Source: Neorhizobium sp. SHOUNA12A (lineage in GTDB: Bacteria > Pseudomonadota > Alphaproteobacteria > Rhizobiales > Rhizobiaceae). From it: a stretch of DNA of 41,149 bases. The notes beneath the pieces were generated by a model, which was not told the origin of the DNA, did no database searches, and saw nothing but the letters and a program-made list of their open reading frames with translations. The DNA is taken from NCBI RefSeq assembly GCF_023006505.1, contig NZ_JALBGV010000057.1, forward strand, positions 1-41,149, read 5' to 3'. Shown in pieces: positions 16,635 through 24,474 of this stretch (the first letter of the stretch is position 1; every line of letters starts with the position of its first letter). The position numbers and the translations under genes are program-made.

Positions 16635-17639
16635 CTACCGGCCAGCAGCCAGAATCTGCTCGATGAAACGGTGGGCCTTGAGCGCATCCTCGCCGGTGAC
16701 GCGCAGCGGTGCGCCCTTGCGGATCGCATCGATGAAATTCCCGATCAGAGCCCGGTGCATTTCATGGCCGAAGGCCATCGGGTTGGCCCCTGCCCCGCTG
16801 CCGGTTTTCTCGCCGCCTTCCGTGATGCTGGTGCCGTCCATGAAGGCGGCCTTCAGCGTATCGCCGGTCAGGACTGCCGTACCATGGGTGCCGAGCAGCT
16901 CGATGCGTTCCGGCAGGCCGGGATAGGCGCAGGTGGTGGCGTTGAGCGTCCCGATCGCGCCGTTTTCAAATGCGAAGGTCGCCGTCACCAAGTCTTCGGT
17001 CTCCATCGAATGGATCGGGCTGGTGCGGACGAAGGACGAGACGTCTTTCGGAGTGCCGGCATAACTCAGCAGCAGGTCGACCGTGTGGATGCCCTGAGTC
17101 AGCAGCACGCCGCCGCCGTCGCGTGCCATCGTGCCGCGGCCCTCGACGTCGTAATAGCTCTGCGGTCGCCAGTTGCGGATCGCGACAGACGCCTCGATCA
17201 GTTGCCCCAACCGCTCGGACTTGACGATCTCGTCGAGTTTCAGCGCCGCTGCACGAAAACGGTTCTGCAGCACCATGGCCAGCAGCACACCCGCTTGCCT
17301 CGCAGCACGGACGATCGCCTCCGAGCGCTCGAACGAGATATCGAGCGGCTTTTCCAGCAGGATATGCTTTTTCGCCGCCGCGCAGCGCTCTACGAGTTCC
17401 AGATGGCTGCTCGGCGGGGTGAGGATCAGCACCGCCTCGATCGATGTGTCAGCGAAGATGGCGTCGAGATCGCCGGTCGTAGGGATCGTGGGGTATTGGG
17501 CGGCGAAGGTTTCCCGGCGGGCTGCGGTCTGGCTGTAGGCGGCGACGCATTCGATGCGGTCCGACAGGTCGAGCAAGGAGCGAGCATGGTGCCCTGCTGC
17601 CATGCCGAGCCCGATGATTGCTACTTTCAATTTCGTCAT
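16635..17639 (-). CDS. Gfo/Idh/MocA family NAD(P)-dependent oxidoreductase
   Basis: A 334-residue protein. A Rossmann nucleotide-binding start (LKVAIIGLGMAAGHHARSLL) is followed by the family motif EKPLDI (Lys near residue 98) and a C-terminal beta-sheet domain with DGGGVLLTQGIHTVDLLLS holding the usual catalytic His. Members oxidise or reduce sugars, cyclitols and their acids. It is the last gene of the ABC transporter operon, 26 nt after the mannonate dehydratase gene, with a very good ribosome site (GGGGAGGATAAT). Next to a mannonate dehydratase, and with no UxuB-type reductase nearby, it may make mannonate or its precursor; this is inference. Confidence 0.85.
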   Translation of the reverse strand: MTKLKVAIIGLGMAAGHHARSLLDLSDRIECVAAYSQTAARRETFAAQYPTIPTTGDLDAIFADTSIEAVLILTPPSSHLELVERCAAAKKHILLEKPLDISFERSEAIVRAARQAGVLLAMVLQNRFRAAALKLDEIVKSERLGQLIEASVAIRNWRPQSYYDVEGRGTMARDGGGVLLTQGIHTVDLLLSYAGTPKDVSSFVRTSPIHSMETEDLVTATFAFENGAIGTLNATTCAYPGLPERIELLGTHGTAVLTGDTLKAAFMDGTSITEGGEKTGSGAGANPMAFGHEMHRALIGNFIDAIRKGAPLRVTGEDALKAHRFIEQILAAGR

Positions 17640-17665
17640 ATTATCCTCCCCCTCAAGATCTGCTG

Positions 17666-18841
17666 TCAGCCGAGAACCTCGAGCGTGCGCATGATGCCGA
17701 GCAGCTCCGCCAGTCCTTTCAGTCGCCCGATGCAGGAATAACCGGGATTGACGCGTCTGCCTATGTCGTCGACGATCGCGTGTCCGTGGTCCGGTCGCAT
17801 CGGGATCTGCCAGTCCACCCTGCCCTCGGCCTTGCGGCGCTTCTCTTCAGCCATCAGCGCCATGGTGACCCGCACCATGTCCGTATCCCCGTCCAGATGC
17901 TCTGCCTCGTGGAAGGAGCCGTCGCCTTCCTTGGTGACGTTGCGCAAGTGGGCGAAATGAATGTCGGGACCAAATTCCCCGGCCATCGCCACCAGATCGT
18001 TCTCCGGATTGGCGCCGTAGGAGCCGGTGCAGAGCGTGATGCCGTTCGATGGCGACTTAACCGCGGCGAGCAGTGCACGTGCGTCGGAAGCCTTGCAGAC
18101 GACGCGCGGCAGGCCGAACAGCGGGAACGGCGGATCGTCCGGATGGATCGCCATCCTGACGCCAGCCTCTTCGGCGACGGGGATGATCTCATCTAAGAAC
18201 ATGAAGAGGTTTTCGCGGAAGCCGGCCTCCGACAGTTCCCTATAGATGTCCAGCATGCGGTTGAGGCTCTGCCGGTCGTAGACGAATTCTCGGGCCGGCA
18301 CCCATTCGATCAGGTTGCGTTCCAGCCGGGCGAGATCGCTTTCGCTCGCCGTCTTCAACCAGTCTTGAGCCTTGGCGACGCGGTCGGCCGGATGATCGGC
18401 TTCGGCGCCGGGACGCTTCAGCATGAAGACGTCGTAGGCGCAGAACTCGACCACATCGAAGCGCAGCGCGGTGCCGCCATGCGGCATCTCGTATTCGAGA
18501 TCTGTGCGCGTCCAGTCGGTGATCGCCATGAAATTATAGCAGACCGTCTTGATGCCGGCCTTGGCGACGGCGCGGATCGAGGCCTTGTAGTTGTCGATCA
18601 GCTCGCGGTAACGGCCGGTGCGGGTCTTGATGTCTTCGTGAACGATGATGCTTTCGACCACCGACCAGGTGAGCCCCGCCTCCTCGATGATCGCCTTGCG
18701 CTTTAAAATCTCGTTGTCCGGCCAGATGCGGCCGTCATTCAAGTGATGCAGCGCACTGACGATGCCTGTCGCGCCCGCCTGTTTCACATGCGAAAGCTTG
18801 ACCGTGTCGTCCGGCCCGAACCAGCGCCAAGTCTGTTCCAT
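17666..18841 (-). CDS. uxuA: D-mannonate dehydratase UxuA
   Basis: A 391-residue TIM-barrel enzyme of the UxuA type, dehydrating D-mannonate to 2-keto-3-deoxy-D-gluconate. It begins MEQTWRWFGPDDTV and shows VKQAGATGIVSALHH, AIHPDDPPFPLFGLPR, LCTGSYGANPENDL, HFAHLRNV and RPDHGHAIVDD; conserved His, Cys and Asp residues of the metal site are present and the length is typical. In the usual hexuronate route it acts after fructuronate reductase, but neither uxuB nor uxaC is in this window. Its place in an operon with a sugar importer and two sugar-modifying proteins suggests a different source of mannonate. Confidence 0.93.
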   Translation of the reverse strand: MEQTWRWFGPDDTVKLSHVKQAGATGIVSALHHLNDGRIWPDNEILKRKAIIEEAGLTWSVVESIIVHEDIKTRTGRYRELIDNYKASIRAVAKAGIKTVCYNFMAITDWTRTDLEYEMPHGGTALRFDVVEFCAYDVFMLKRPGAEADHPADRVAKAQDWLKTASESDLARLERNLIEWVPAREFVYDRQSLNRMLDIYRELSEAGFRENLFMFLDEIIPVAEEAGVRMAIHPDDPPFPLFGLPRVVCKASDARALLAAVKSPSNGITLCTGSYGANPENDLVAMAGEFGPDIHFAHLRNVTKEGDGSFHEAEHLDGDTDMVRVTMALMAEEKRRKAEGRVDWQIPMRPDHGHAIVDDIGRRVNPGYSCIGRLKGLAELLGIMRTLEVLG

Positions 18842-18862
18842 CCTATTGCTACCTTATGCTTG

Positions 18863-19930
18863 TCAGCCGAGCCGCATGCCGGTGGCGGCATCGAAGACGT
18901 GGCTGTTGGTGGGCGCGAGCGCCAGATTGAGCACTTCGCCGGTCTTGATGAAAAGCCGCTCGCGCAGCTGCGCCGAAAATTTCTGGCCGTCGACGGTGCC
19001 CTGCACGAAGGTTTCCGAACCGGTCGGCTCGATATTCGTCACGGTCATCGGAATGCCCTCGTTCCCGGAGGCGATGGCGAGATGTTCGGGGCGGATGCCG
19101 TAGCTGACAGCGGTGCCGGGGGGCGTGGAAGCCTCCGGGCCGAGCGGCAGGCGGACGCCGTTTTCAGTCAGCACGGACTTACGATCCTCAGCCACCGTGC
19201 CGGAGAGGAAATTCATCGAGGGCGAGCCGATGAAGCTGGCGACGAAGGTGTTGACCGGCTTGTCGTAAAGCTCCAGCGGCGCGCCGACCTGCTCGACGAT
19301 GCCATCCCGCATCACCACGATCCGGTCGGCCATGGTCATCGCCTCGATCTGGTCGTGGGTAACGTAGACGGTGGTCGTCTTGATGCGGGCGTGAATATAC
19401 TTCAGCTCTGCGCGCATCTGCACGCGCAGCTTGGCGTCGAGGTTGGAAAGCGGCTCGTCGAACAGGAACACCTTGGGATTGCGAACGATGGCGCGGCCCA
19501 TGGCGACACGCTGGCGCTGACCGCCGGAGAGCTGTTTCGGGTAACGCTTGAGGTAATCGGTAAGCCCCAGGATACGCGCCGCGTCGGTGACCCGCTCGGC
19601 GATCTCGTCCTTGGATTTCTTGGCGAGCCGCAGCGAGAAACCCATGTTCTCGGCGATCGTCATATGCGGGTAGAGCGCATAGTTCTGGAAGACCATGGCG
19701 ATGTCGCGGTTCTTCGGCTCGACCTCGTTGATGACGCGGCCATCGATGCGGATCGTGCCGCCGGAGATATCTTCGAGCCCGGCGATCATCCGCAGCAGCG
19801 TGGACTTGCCGCAGCCGGAGGGGCCGACGAGGACGACGAAGGCGCCATCCGGCACATCGACCGACACGCCCTTGATGGTCTCGAAGTCGCCATAGGCCTT
19901 GCGGACGTTCTGGATTTCAACGGAAGCCAT
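18863..19930 (-). CDS. Sugar ABC transporter ATP-binding protein (MalK/UgpC type)
   Basis: A 355-residue ATPase. Walker A is GPSGCGKST (about residue 36), the signature is LSGGQRQRVAMGRA, Walker B is FLFDEPLSNLD, and the switch histidine is in VYVTHDQIEAMTMADR. The C-terminal 120 residues form the OB-type regulatory domain of the CUT1 family (SYGIRPEHLAIA). It powers the importer whose binding protein and permeases lie upstream in the same operon. The gap to the AGE-like gene is 16 nt and to uxuA 21 nt. Confidence 0.93.
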   Translation of the reverse strand: MASVEIQNVRKAYGDFETIKGVSVDVPDGAFVVLVGPSGCGKSTLLRMIAGLEDISGGTIRIDGRVINEVEPKNRDIAMVFQNYALYPHMTIAENMGFSLRLAKKSKDEIAERVTDAARILGLTDYLKRYPKQLSGGQRQRVAMGRAIVRNPKVFLFDEPLSNLDAKLRVQMRAELKYIHARIKTTTVYVTHDQIEAMTMADRIVVMRDGIVEQVGAPLELYDKPVNTFVASFIGSPSMNFLSGTVAEDRKSVLTENGVRLPLGPEASTPPGTAVSYGIRPEHLAIASGNEGIPMTVTNIEPTGSETFVQGTVDGQKFSAQLRERLFIKTGEVLNLALAPTNSHVFDAATGMRLG

Positions 19931-19946
19931 TTTTCACCTTGGGAAT

Positions 19947-21185
19947 TTATCCTGAAACTGTTCTGGTTTGAGGCTTCAGCCGATCTGCGGCGTGAATGGC
20001 TGCGAGCAGGCTGAGGCCGGTGTGGTAGCCGGGATCGAGATCCGGCGTGGCCGGCACGAAATCGACGGGGCCGTCCTTCGTTTTGGTCTGGTAGGCGATC
20101 GGCGGCGTGCCGCGCCAGTAGCGCTCGAAGAAAGCTGCGTGCGCCGCCTTCCAGACGTCCAGACTGTCGGCACTGCCGGTGCGCTCGTGGGCGAGAGCCG
20201 CCGAGCGGATCGTTTCCGGCAGCGACCACCAGGGGCAATAGGGGCTCTGCGCGTTGCCGGTCTTGATCGACACGGTAAGGGTGATACCGGGACCGACAAA
20301 GCCTTTCTTGAAGGATGAAACGTGGATGCGCTCCAGTTTGTCGATCAGGGCCGGGTCGGCGGTGTCGTCGAGATAGTCGAGCGCGAAGCCGACGAACTCG
20401 ATTCCGTGTCCGACATTGCAGTTGTCCTCGCCTGGTACGTTGCGCAGCAGACCGGTTGCGGCGTCATAGTGCCTGTCGATGACATGGGCGATGAAGCGGT
20501 CGGCAAAGGCGAGATGCGCCGTGTGGCCGGCGCGTTTCAGCATGCCGGCTGCACCGAGCAGGATCATCCGCGGGCCGAAATCGTCGGATTGCGCGGCGAG
20601 GCTGTCGAGCGACAGCGGCCGGCGTTCGTCCATCTGGAAACGGCCGGTTTCGATGGCAGTGATCACCCTGTCGAAATAAACGAGGTGGTCGGCGATTTCC
20701 GGCAGACCGTAACGGCTGGCGGCGGCGACCAGCCCCTTGGCCACGAAGGCGTCGGAATAGGTGTAGATCAGCGCCGGTTTTTCCTGAACATGGAGAACGT
20801 TGGACTGATCCGTATAAACGGCCTGCATGTCGCGGTCGTAGCAGAAATAGGCGTGGCCATCCGGCTTCTGCAAGGCGGCCAGTAGTTCGTAGAGACGGCG
20901 GCCGGCGGCATCGAGCTTTTTGGCGAGCGGCGGCAGCTCGTCTTCAAAGAACTCCGCATGTCCGACCAAGGCCTCCAGCCCGCGGCCCTGGATCCAGCCA
21001 TAGGTGTAGTCAGGCCCACGGACGCCGTCCTCCGCGCCATAATCCTTCAGCGTCAGGCTGTTCTGCTTGGTGTTCAGAAACCCGCCGCCGAGCATCGGCC
21101 GCTGCAGCATCCAGTAGAGCGTGCCAGCGTTGGCTGCGGCATAGGTGGTGCGGGCTTCCGCGAAAAAATCCAGCGCCATGGTCAC
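19947..21185 (-). CDS. AGE-fold (N-acylglucosamine 2-epimerase-like) sugar epimerase/isomerase
   Basis: A 412-residue protein with repeated helical pairs typical of the (alpha/alpha)6 barrel. Landmarks are RGPDYTYGWIQGRGLEALVG (about 57-75), NCNVGHGIEFVGFALDYL (His260), CPWWSLPETIRSAAL (Trp319-320) and DPGYHTGLSLL (His388), where AGE-type enzymes carry their catalytic histidines and aromatic residues. Such proteins interconvert GlcNAc/ManNAc, mannose/fructose or cellobiose forms. It overlaps the preceding permease gene by 4 nt and sits between permease and ATPase genes, so it probably acts on the imported sugar. Substrate unknown; a divergent glycosidase of similar fold is the alternative. 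Confidence 0.7.
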   Translation of the reverse strand: MTMALDFFAEARTTYAAANAGTLYWMLQRPMLGGGFLNTKQNSLTLKDYGAEDGVRGPDYTYGWIQGRGLEALVGHAEFFEDELPPLAKKLDAAGRRLYELLAALQKPDGHAYFCYDRDMQAVYTDQSNVLHVQEKPALIYTYSDAFVAKGLVAAASRYGLPEIADHLVYFDRVITAIETGRFQMDERRPLSLDSLAAQSDDFGPRMILLGAAGMLKRAGHTAHLAFADRFIAHVIDRHYDAATGLLRNVPGEDNCNVGHGIEFVGFALDYLDDTADPALIDKLERIHVSSFKKGFVGPGITLTVSIKTGNAQSPYCPWWSLPETIRSAALAHERTGSADSLDVWKAAHAAFFERYWRGTPPIAYQTKTKDGPVDFVPATPDLDPGYHTGLSLLAAIHAADRLKPQTRTVSG

Positions 21186-22075
21186 TCCTTGAGGCCGGTG
21201 CTGGCGACACCCTGCACGAAGTTGCGGCGCAGGACGACGAAGAGCAGGATGGATGGAATGAGGACCGTGGCGGAGGCGGCGCTGAGGCGGCCGAGATCGA
21301 CCGTGAAGCCGGTCTGGAACAGCGCCAGCCCGACCTCGATCGTATAGCTGGTGCGGGTCGTGGTAACGATCATCGGCCAGGCGAAGGCGGTCCAGGCCTG
21401 GAAGAAGGCGAGCACGGCGAGTGCGCCGAGCGCACCGCGCAAAAGCGGCAGCACGATATGTAGGAAAATCCAGAACTCGCCGGCGCCGTCGATGCGGGCG
21501 GCTTCCAGCAATTCGTCGGGGATCGAGTGGATGACGTTCTGGCGGATCAGGAAGATGCCGAAACTCATCACCAGATAACCGAGCAGCAGGCCCCAGACAG
21601 AATTGAGGATGCCGAGGCTCTTGGCCTGGAAATAGAGCGGGATCATATAGACCTCGAACGGCACGATGGCGGTGGCGAGGAAAAGCGCGAAGAGGATGTT
21701 CAGTGTCCGGAAGCGGAACTTGCCGAAGATGTAACCGGCGATCGCGGACGTCGCGACGATGGCGATCGTCGACATCACCGCAAAGGCGATGCTGTTGCCG
21801 ATCCAGCGCAGGAGTGGCGTTTCACCAAGCACGGCGGAGAAGTTGGCGATCGTCGGGTCGCGCGGGATGATGGTCGGCGGCCAGCTGAGCATTTCCGCCG
21901 GTGTCTTGAAGGCGTTCGCCACTAGGAAGACCAGCGGCAGCAGCATCAGGATCGAGACGATGATCAGGAACACGTCGATCGCGAAGTTCGTCATCCGCTT
22001 CTTGCGGCGCAGGCGCACGCCCTCGGCAAGCTCCTCGGTGGTGGGTTCGATATAGGTGACGGGATTGACGGTCAT
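21182..22075 (-). CDS. Sugar ABC transporter permease (MalG type)
   Basis: A 297-residue inner-membrane protein with about six transmembrane segments, beginning with a basic stretch (RLRRKKRM) before the first helix. The EAA loop is seen as ELLEAARIDGAGEFWIFLHI followed by VLPLLRGAL, which docks the ATPase. It belongs to the CUT1 carbohydrate-uptake family. It overlaps the upstream permease by 4 nt (22072-22075) and the downstream AGE-like gene by 4 nt (21182-21185), so the three are translationally coupled. Confidence 0.92.
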   Translation of the reverse strand: MTVNPVTYIEPTTEELAEGVRLRRKKRMTNFAIDVFLIIVSILMLLPLVFLVANAFKTPAEMLSWPPTIIPRDPTIANFSAVLGETPLLRWIGNSIAFAVMSTIAIVATSAIAGYIFGKFRFRTLNILFALFLATAIVPFEVYMIPLYFQAKSLGILNSVWGLLLGYLVMSFGIFLIRQNVIHSIPDELLEAARIDGAGEFWIFLHIVLPLLRGALGALAVLAFFQAWTAFAWPMIVTTTRTSYTIEVGLALFQTGFTVDLGRLSAASATVLIPSILLFVVLRRNFVQGVASTGLKE

Positions 22076-22959
22076 ACCTTGCCCCTTTCCCGCAGCATCG
22101 AGAACTGGATGAGCGTCAGCCCCAGCACGATGACCAGAAGCACGACGGCTTCGGAGGCTGCGTAGCCGACGCGGTAATTGCGAAAACTGTTTTCCAGCAT
22201 GTCGAGAACCAGAACCCGCACCTGCCGTCCGGGCGCCCCTTGCGCATCGGAGGCGAGCACGAAGGCCTGGGCATAGACGTTGAAACCGGAGACCAGCGTC
22301 ACGACCGAGACGTAGAGGGTGATCGGTTTCAGCATCGGGATCGACAGGTACCAGAAGCTCTGCGGGCCGGAGGCACCATCGAGCTTGGCGGCTTCATAAA
22401 GCGAGACCGGCAGGTTCTTGAAGCCGACGATATAGATCAGCACCGCATAACCCAGCGCCTGCCAGGAGCAGAGAATGATGATGCAGATGACCGACAGGAC
22501 AGGATCGAACAGCCAGGATTGTGCCGGGATGCCAAAGAAGGTCAAAAGCGCATTCAGCGGCCCGAGGCGAGCGTCAAAAATCCATTTCCAGGCCATGGCG
22601 GCGGGGACCAGCGACACGACATGCGGAATGAAGACCGCGGTCTCGTAAAAACCGGCCATCCGAGAACGGGTGCGGTGGAAGATCAGCGCGGCGATGATCA
22701 GCGCCATCGGGATGGTCAGGATCAGAACGCCGAAGGCGATGATCGTGGTGTTGACCAGCGCATCGATGAACAGGTGGTCGCCTGTCAGCTCGCGGAAATT
22801 CGCGAGGCCGACGAAGGGCTTGTTCTTCGACAGGATGTCCCACTTGAAAAGGCTGAGCCTCAGCGTGTCGGCGATCGGATAAAGCCGGACATAGGCAAAG
22901 AGTGCCAGGGTCGGCAAAATCGCAAGGATCGCAAAAATCCATCTTTTGCGCTTCAGCAT
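22072..22959 (-). CDS. Sugar ABC transporter permease (MalF type)
   Basis: A 295-residue inner-membrane permease with six predicted helices. The EAA loop reads SLYEAAKLDGASGPQSFWYL followed by SIPMLKP. The ATG at 22959 (MLKRKRWIFAILAILPTLAL) puts a basic tail directly before the first helix and is preferred over an in-frame TTG at 23037, which would translate through a hairpin. There is a gap of 119 nt after the binding-protein gene, and the 4-nt overlap with the next permease fits a permease pair. Confidence 0.92.
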   Translation of the reverse strand: MLKRKRWIFAILAILPTLALFAYVRLYPIADTLRLSLFKWDILSKNKPFVGLANFRELTGDHLFIDALVNTTIIAFGVLILTIPMALIIAALIFHRTRSRMAGFYETAVFIPHVVSLVPAAMAWKWIFDARLGPLNALLTFFGIPAQSWLFDPVLSVICIIILCSWQALGYAVLIYIVGFKNLPVSLYEAAKLDGASGPQSFWYLSIPMLKPITLYVSVVTLVSGFNVYAQAFVLASDAQGAPGRQVRVLVLDMLENSFRNYRVGYAASEAVVLLVIVLGLTLIQFSMLRERGKV

Positions 22960-23026
22960 AAAATTTGGCCTGTAGACAGCAGGGTTCGGCCGCGGCGCGG
23001 GTCGGACCCTGGATCCCCGTTTAAGT

Positions 23027-23050
23027 GCCCGGAGCAATGATGCCCCGGGC
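23027..23050 (-). terminator. Hairpin between binding-protein and permease genes
   Basis: GCCCGGAGCA / TGCCCCGGGC form a 10-bp stem (one G-U pair in RNA) with a 4-nt loop, 29 nt after the stop codon of the binding protein. A strong hairpin here commonly protects the binding-protein mRNA or partly terminates, giving more binding protein than permease. No U-tract follows. Confidence 0.5.
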
Positions 23051-23078
23051 CCATGCGATTGGCGAGTGGTGCCGGCGA

Positions 23079-24386
23079 TTATTTCGCAGCCAGGCCTTCG
23101 CGGGCGAGGATGGTGTTCACTTCGTCGCTGGTCTTCTTGAGGAAGGCGTCGATCTTTGCATCGTCGCCGGCCATGGACGCGTCGCCGAAGGCAACGACGA
23201 GCTGGGCAGCAACGCGGGTCAGGATCTCTTCGATCGGGCCGATCGACGGCAGCGTGAAGAACTCGTAGCCTTTCGGATAATCGACGAAGGCGGCAAAGGC
23301 TGGCTGCTTGGACGTGACGGCCGAATAATCGACACCCGAACGGTTCGGCAGCCAGCCGACGTTCTGGAGCAGCCAGACGAGGTTGTCCGGCGAATTGGCC
23401 GCCTTGGCGAATTCCCAGCCGACCTTGGCATCGGCGCCCTTGCCGGCAACATAGAGGTTGGTCGGCAGCGCGATCGAACCCTTCGGCAGCGGCGCGGTGG
23501 CGTATTTCAGATCGGGCGCCTTCTTGGCGATATCGCCGATCACCCAGGATTCGCGGATGAACATGGCAGTCTGGCCGCGCTCGAAGGCATCGGCGTCAGC
23601 CGGCATTTCCGGGGTGACCGTCTTGGTGGTGAAGATGTTGGTGAGATACTGTTTCAGCGCCTTGCGGCCAGCTTCATTGGCGAAATTGGGCTTCCACTTG
23701 CCGTCGCCTGCGGGAACCAGGATGGCGCCACCATATTGATGCATGTTGATCCAGAATTTCTCGGCAATGCCCTGGCCACCGCCCGAGAGACGCATGCTCC
23801 AGCCCGACACCGTCGCTTTGCCGGAGGCATCGCGCTTGGTCAGCTTCTCGGCATAGGCCGAATATTCCTCCATGGTCTTTGGCGCGGCAGTCAGCCCCGC
23901 AGCCTTGAACATGTCGGTGTTATAATAAAGCGCACCCTGGCCGCGGAAGAGCGGCACGCCATAGATCTTGCCGCCCTGGCCTGCGGTATCGCTGAAGAAC
24001 TTGTCGAAGTTCTTCGGGTCCTTCACGAAGGTCGAGATATCGGCCGGCGCTTCCGGCAGAAGATCGTTTTCGAGGTAACGGGTGGCGGTCGAGCCGGAGA
24101 GCTCGATAACCGTCGTGCCGTCCTGGCCGCCGGTGAGGCCGAGCGCGACGCGCTTTTCATGTTCGCGAAGGGCGATCGCCTCGACCTTTACCTCGAGTTT
24201 CGGATAGGCGGCCTTCATGCCCTGCGCGACATGTTCGTAGAACGGCGCCATTTCCGGATAACCGCTCCAGACCGTCAGCGTTTCAGCCGAAACGGTGGAC
24301 ACGCCCGAGAGAAGTGCGGCGCCGAATGCCGCGCTCACAAGCAGCGCGCGGGTCGAAATCCTGGTCTTTGCTGATCTGTTTTTCAT
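23079..24386 (-). CDS. Sugar ABC transporter substrate-binding protein
   Basis: A 435-residue exported protein. The signal peptide covers about residues 1-34 (basic start, hydrophobic ALLVSAAFGAALLSG, cleavage near VSAE). The mature part has the family-1 binding-protein layout (ETLTVWSGYPEMAPFYEHVA; GKIYGVPLFRGQGALYYNTD; FMRGQ-like FERGQTAMFIRESW). It captures the sugar in the periplasm. It is the first gene of the transport operon; GGGAACAGGGAC precedes the ATG, and a LacI-type operator with a TTGACA box lies 37-58 nt upstream. The sugar cannot be named from sequence; neighbours point to an amino-sugar or mannose/uronate compound. Confidence 0.92.
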   Translation of the reverse strand: MKNRSAKTRISTRALLVSAAFGAALLSGVSTVSAETLTVWSGYPEMAPFYEHVAQGMKAAYPKLEVKVEAIALREHEKRVALGLTGGQDGTTVIELSGSTATRYLENDLLPEAPADISTFVKDPKNFDKFFSDTAGQGGKIYGVPLFRGQGALYYNTDMFKAAGLTAAPKTMEEYSAYAEKLTKRDASGKATVSGWSMRLSGGGQGIAEKFWINMHQYGGAILVPAGDGKWKPNFANEAGRKALKQYLTNIFTTKTVTPEMPADADAFERGQTAMFIRESWVIGDIAKKAPDLKYATAPLPKGSIALPTNLYVAGKGADAKVGWEFAKAANSPDNLVWLLQNVGWLPNRSGVDYSAVTSKQPAFAAFVDYPKGYEFFTLPSIGPIEEILTRVAAQLVVAFGDASMAGDDAKIDAFLKKTSDEVNTILAREGLAAK

Positions 24387-24422
24387 GTCCCTGTTCCCTT
24401 GTTGTTGTTAACAAAAAGCTCT

Positions 24423-24440
24423 CATGCAACCGGTTGCGTG
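24423..24440. promoter_or_regulatory. LacI-type operator of the transport operon
   Basis: CATGCAACC-GGTTGCGTG is an 18-bp palindrome with one mismatch, centred on AACCGGTT, 37 nt upstream of the binding-protein ATG. The central pattern is typical of LacI/GalR operators. The same sequence recurs at 28536-28553. Confidence 0.8.
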
Positions 24441-24444
24441 TCAA
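24439..24444 (-). promoter_or_regulatory. -35 box of the transport operon promoter
   Basis: TTGACA on the minus strand overlaps the upstream edge of the operator by two bases, so the operator would fill the -35/-10 spacer. The -10 element is not well defined (around 24416-24421). This layout predicts repression by steric block. Confidence 0.55.
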
Positions 24445-24474
24445 GCATCGGATCGTTTCTCACCGCCCATCGGC

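Noticed and set aside
18743..20014. 423-codon open frame on the plus strand opposite the ATPase gene
   Set aside because: The ATPase with Walker A, signature and Walker B lies on the other strand.
22960..23037. N-terminal extension of the MalF-type permease from a TTG at 23037
   Set aside because: It would translate through the hairpin and add Arg/Pro-rich residues not expected before the first helix.
23025..24374. 449-codon open frame on the plus strand opposite the binding-protein gene
   Set aside because: The minus-strand product has a signal peptide and a clear binding-protein pattern; the plus-strand one resembles nothing.
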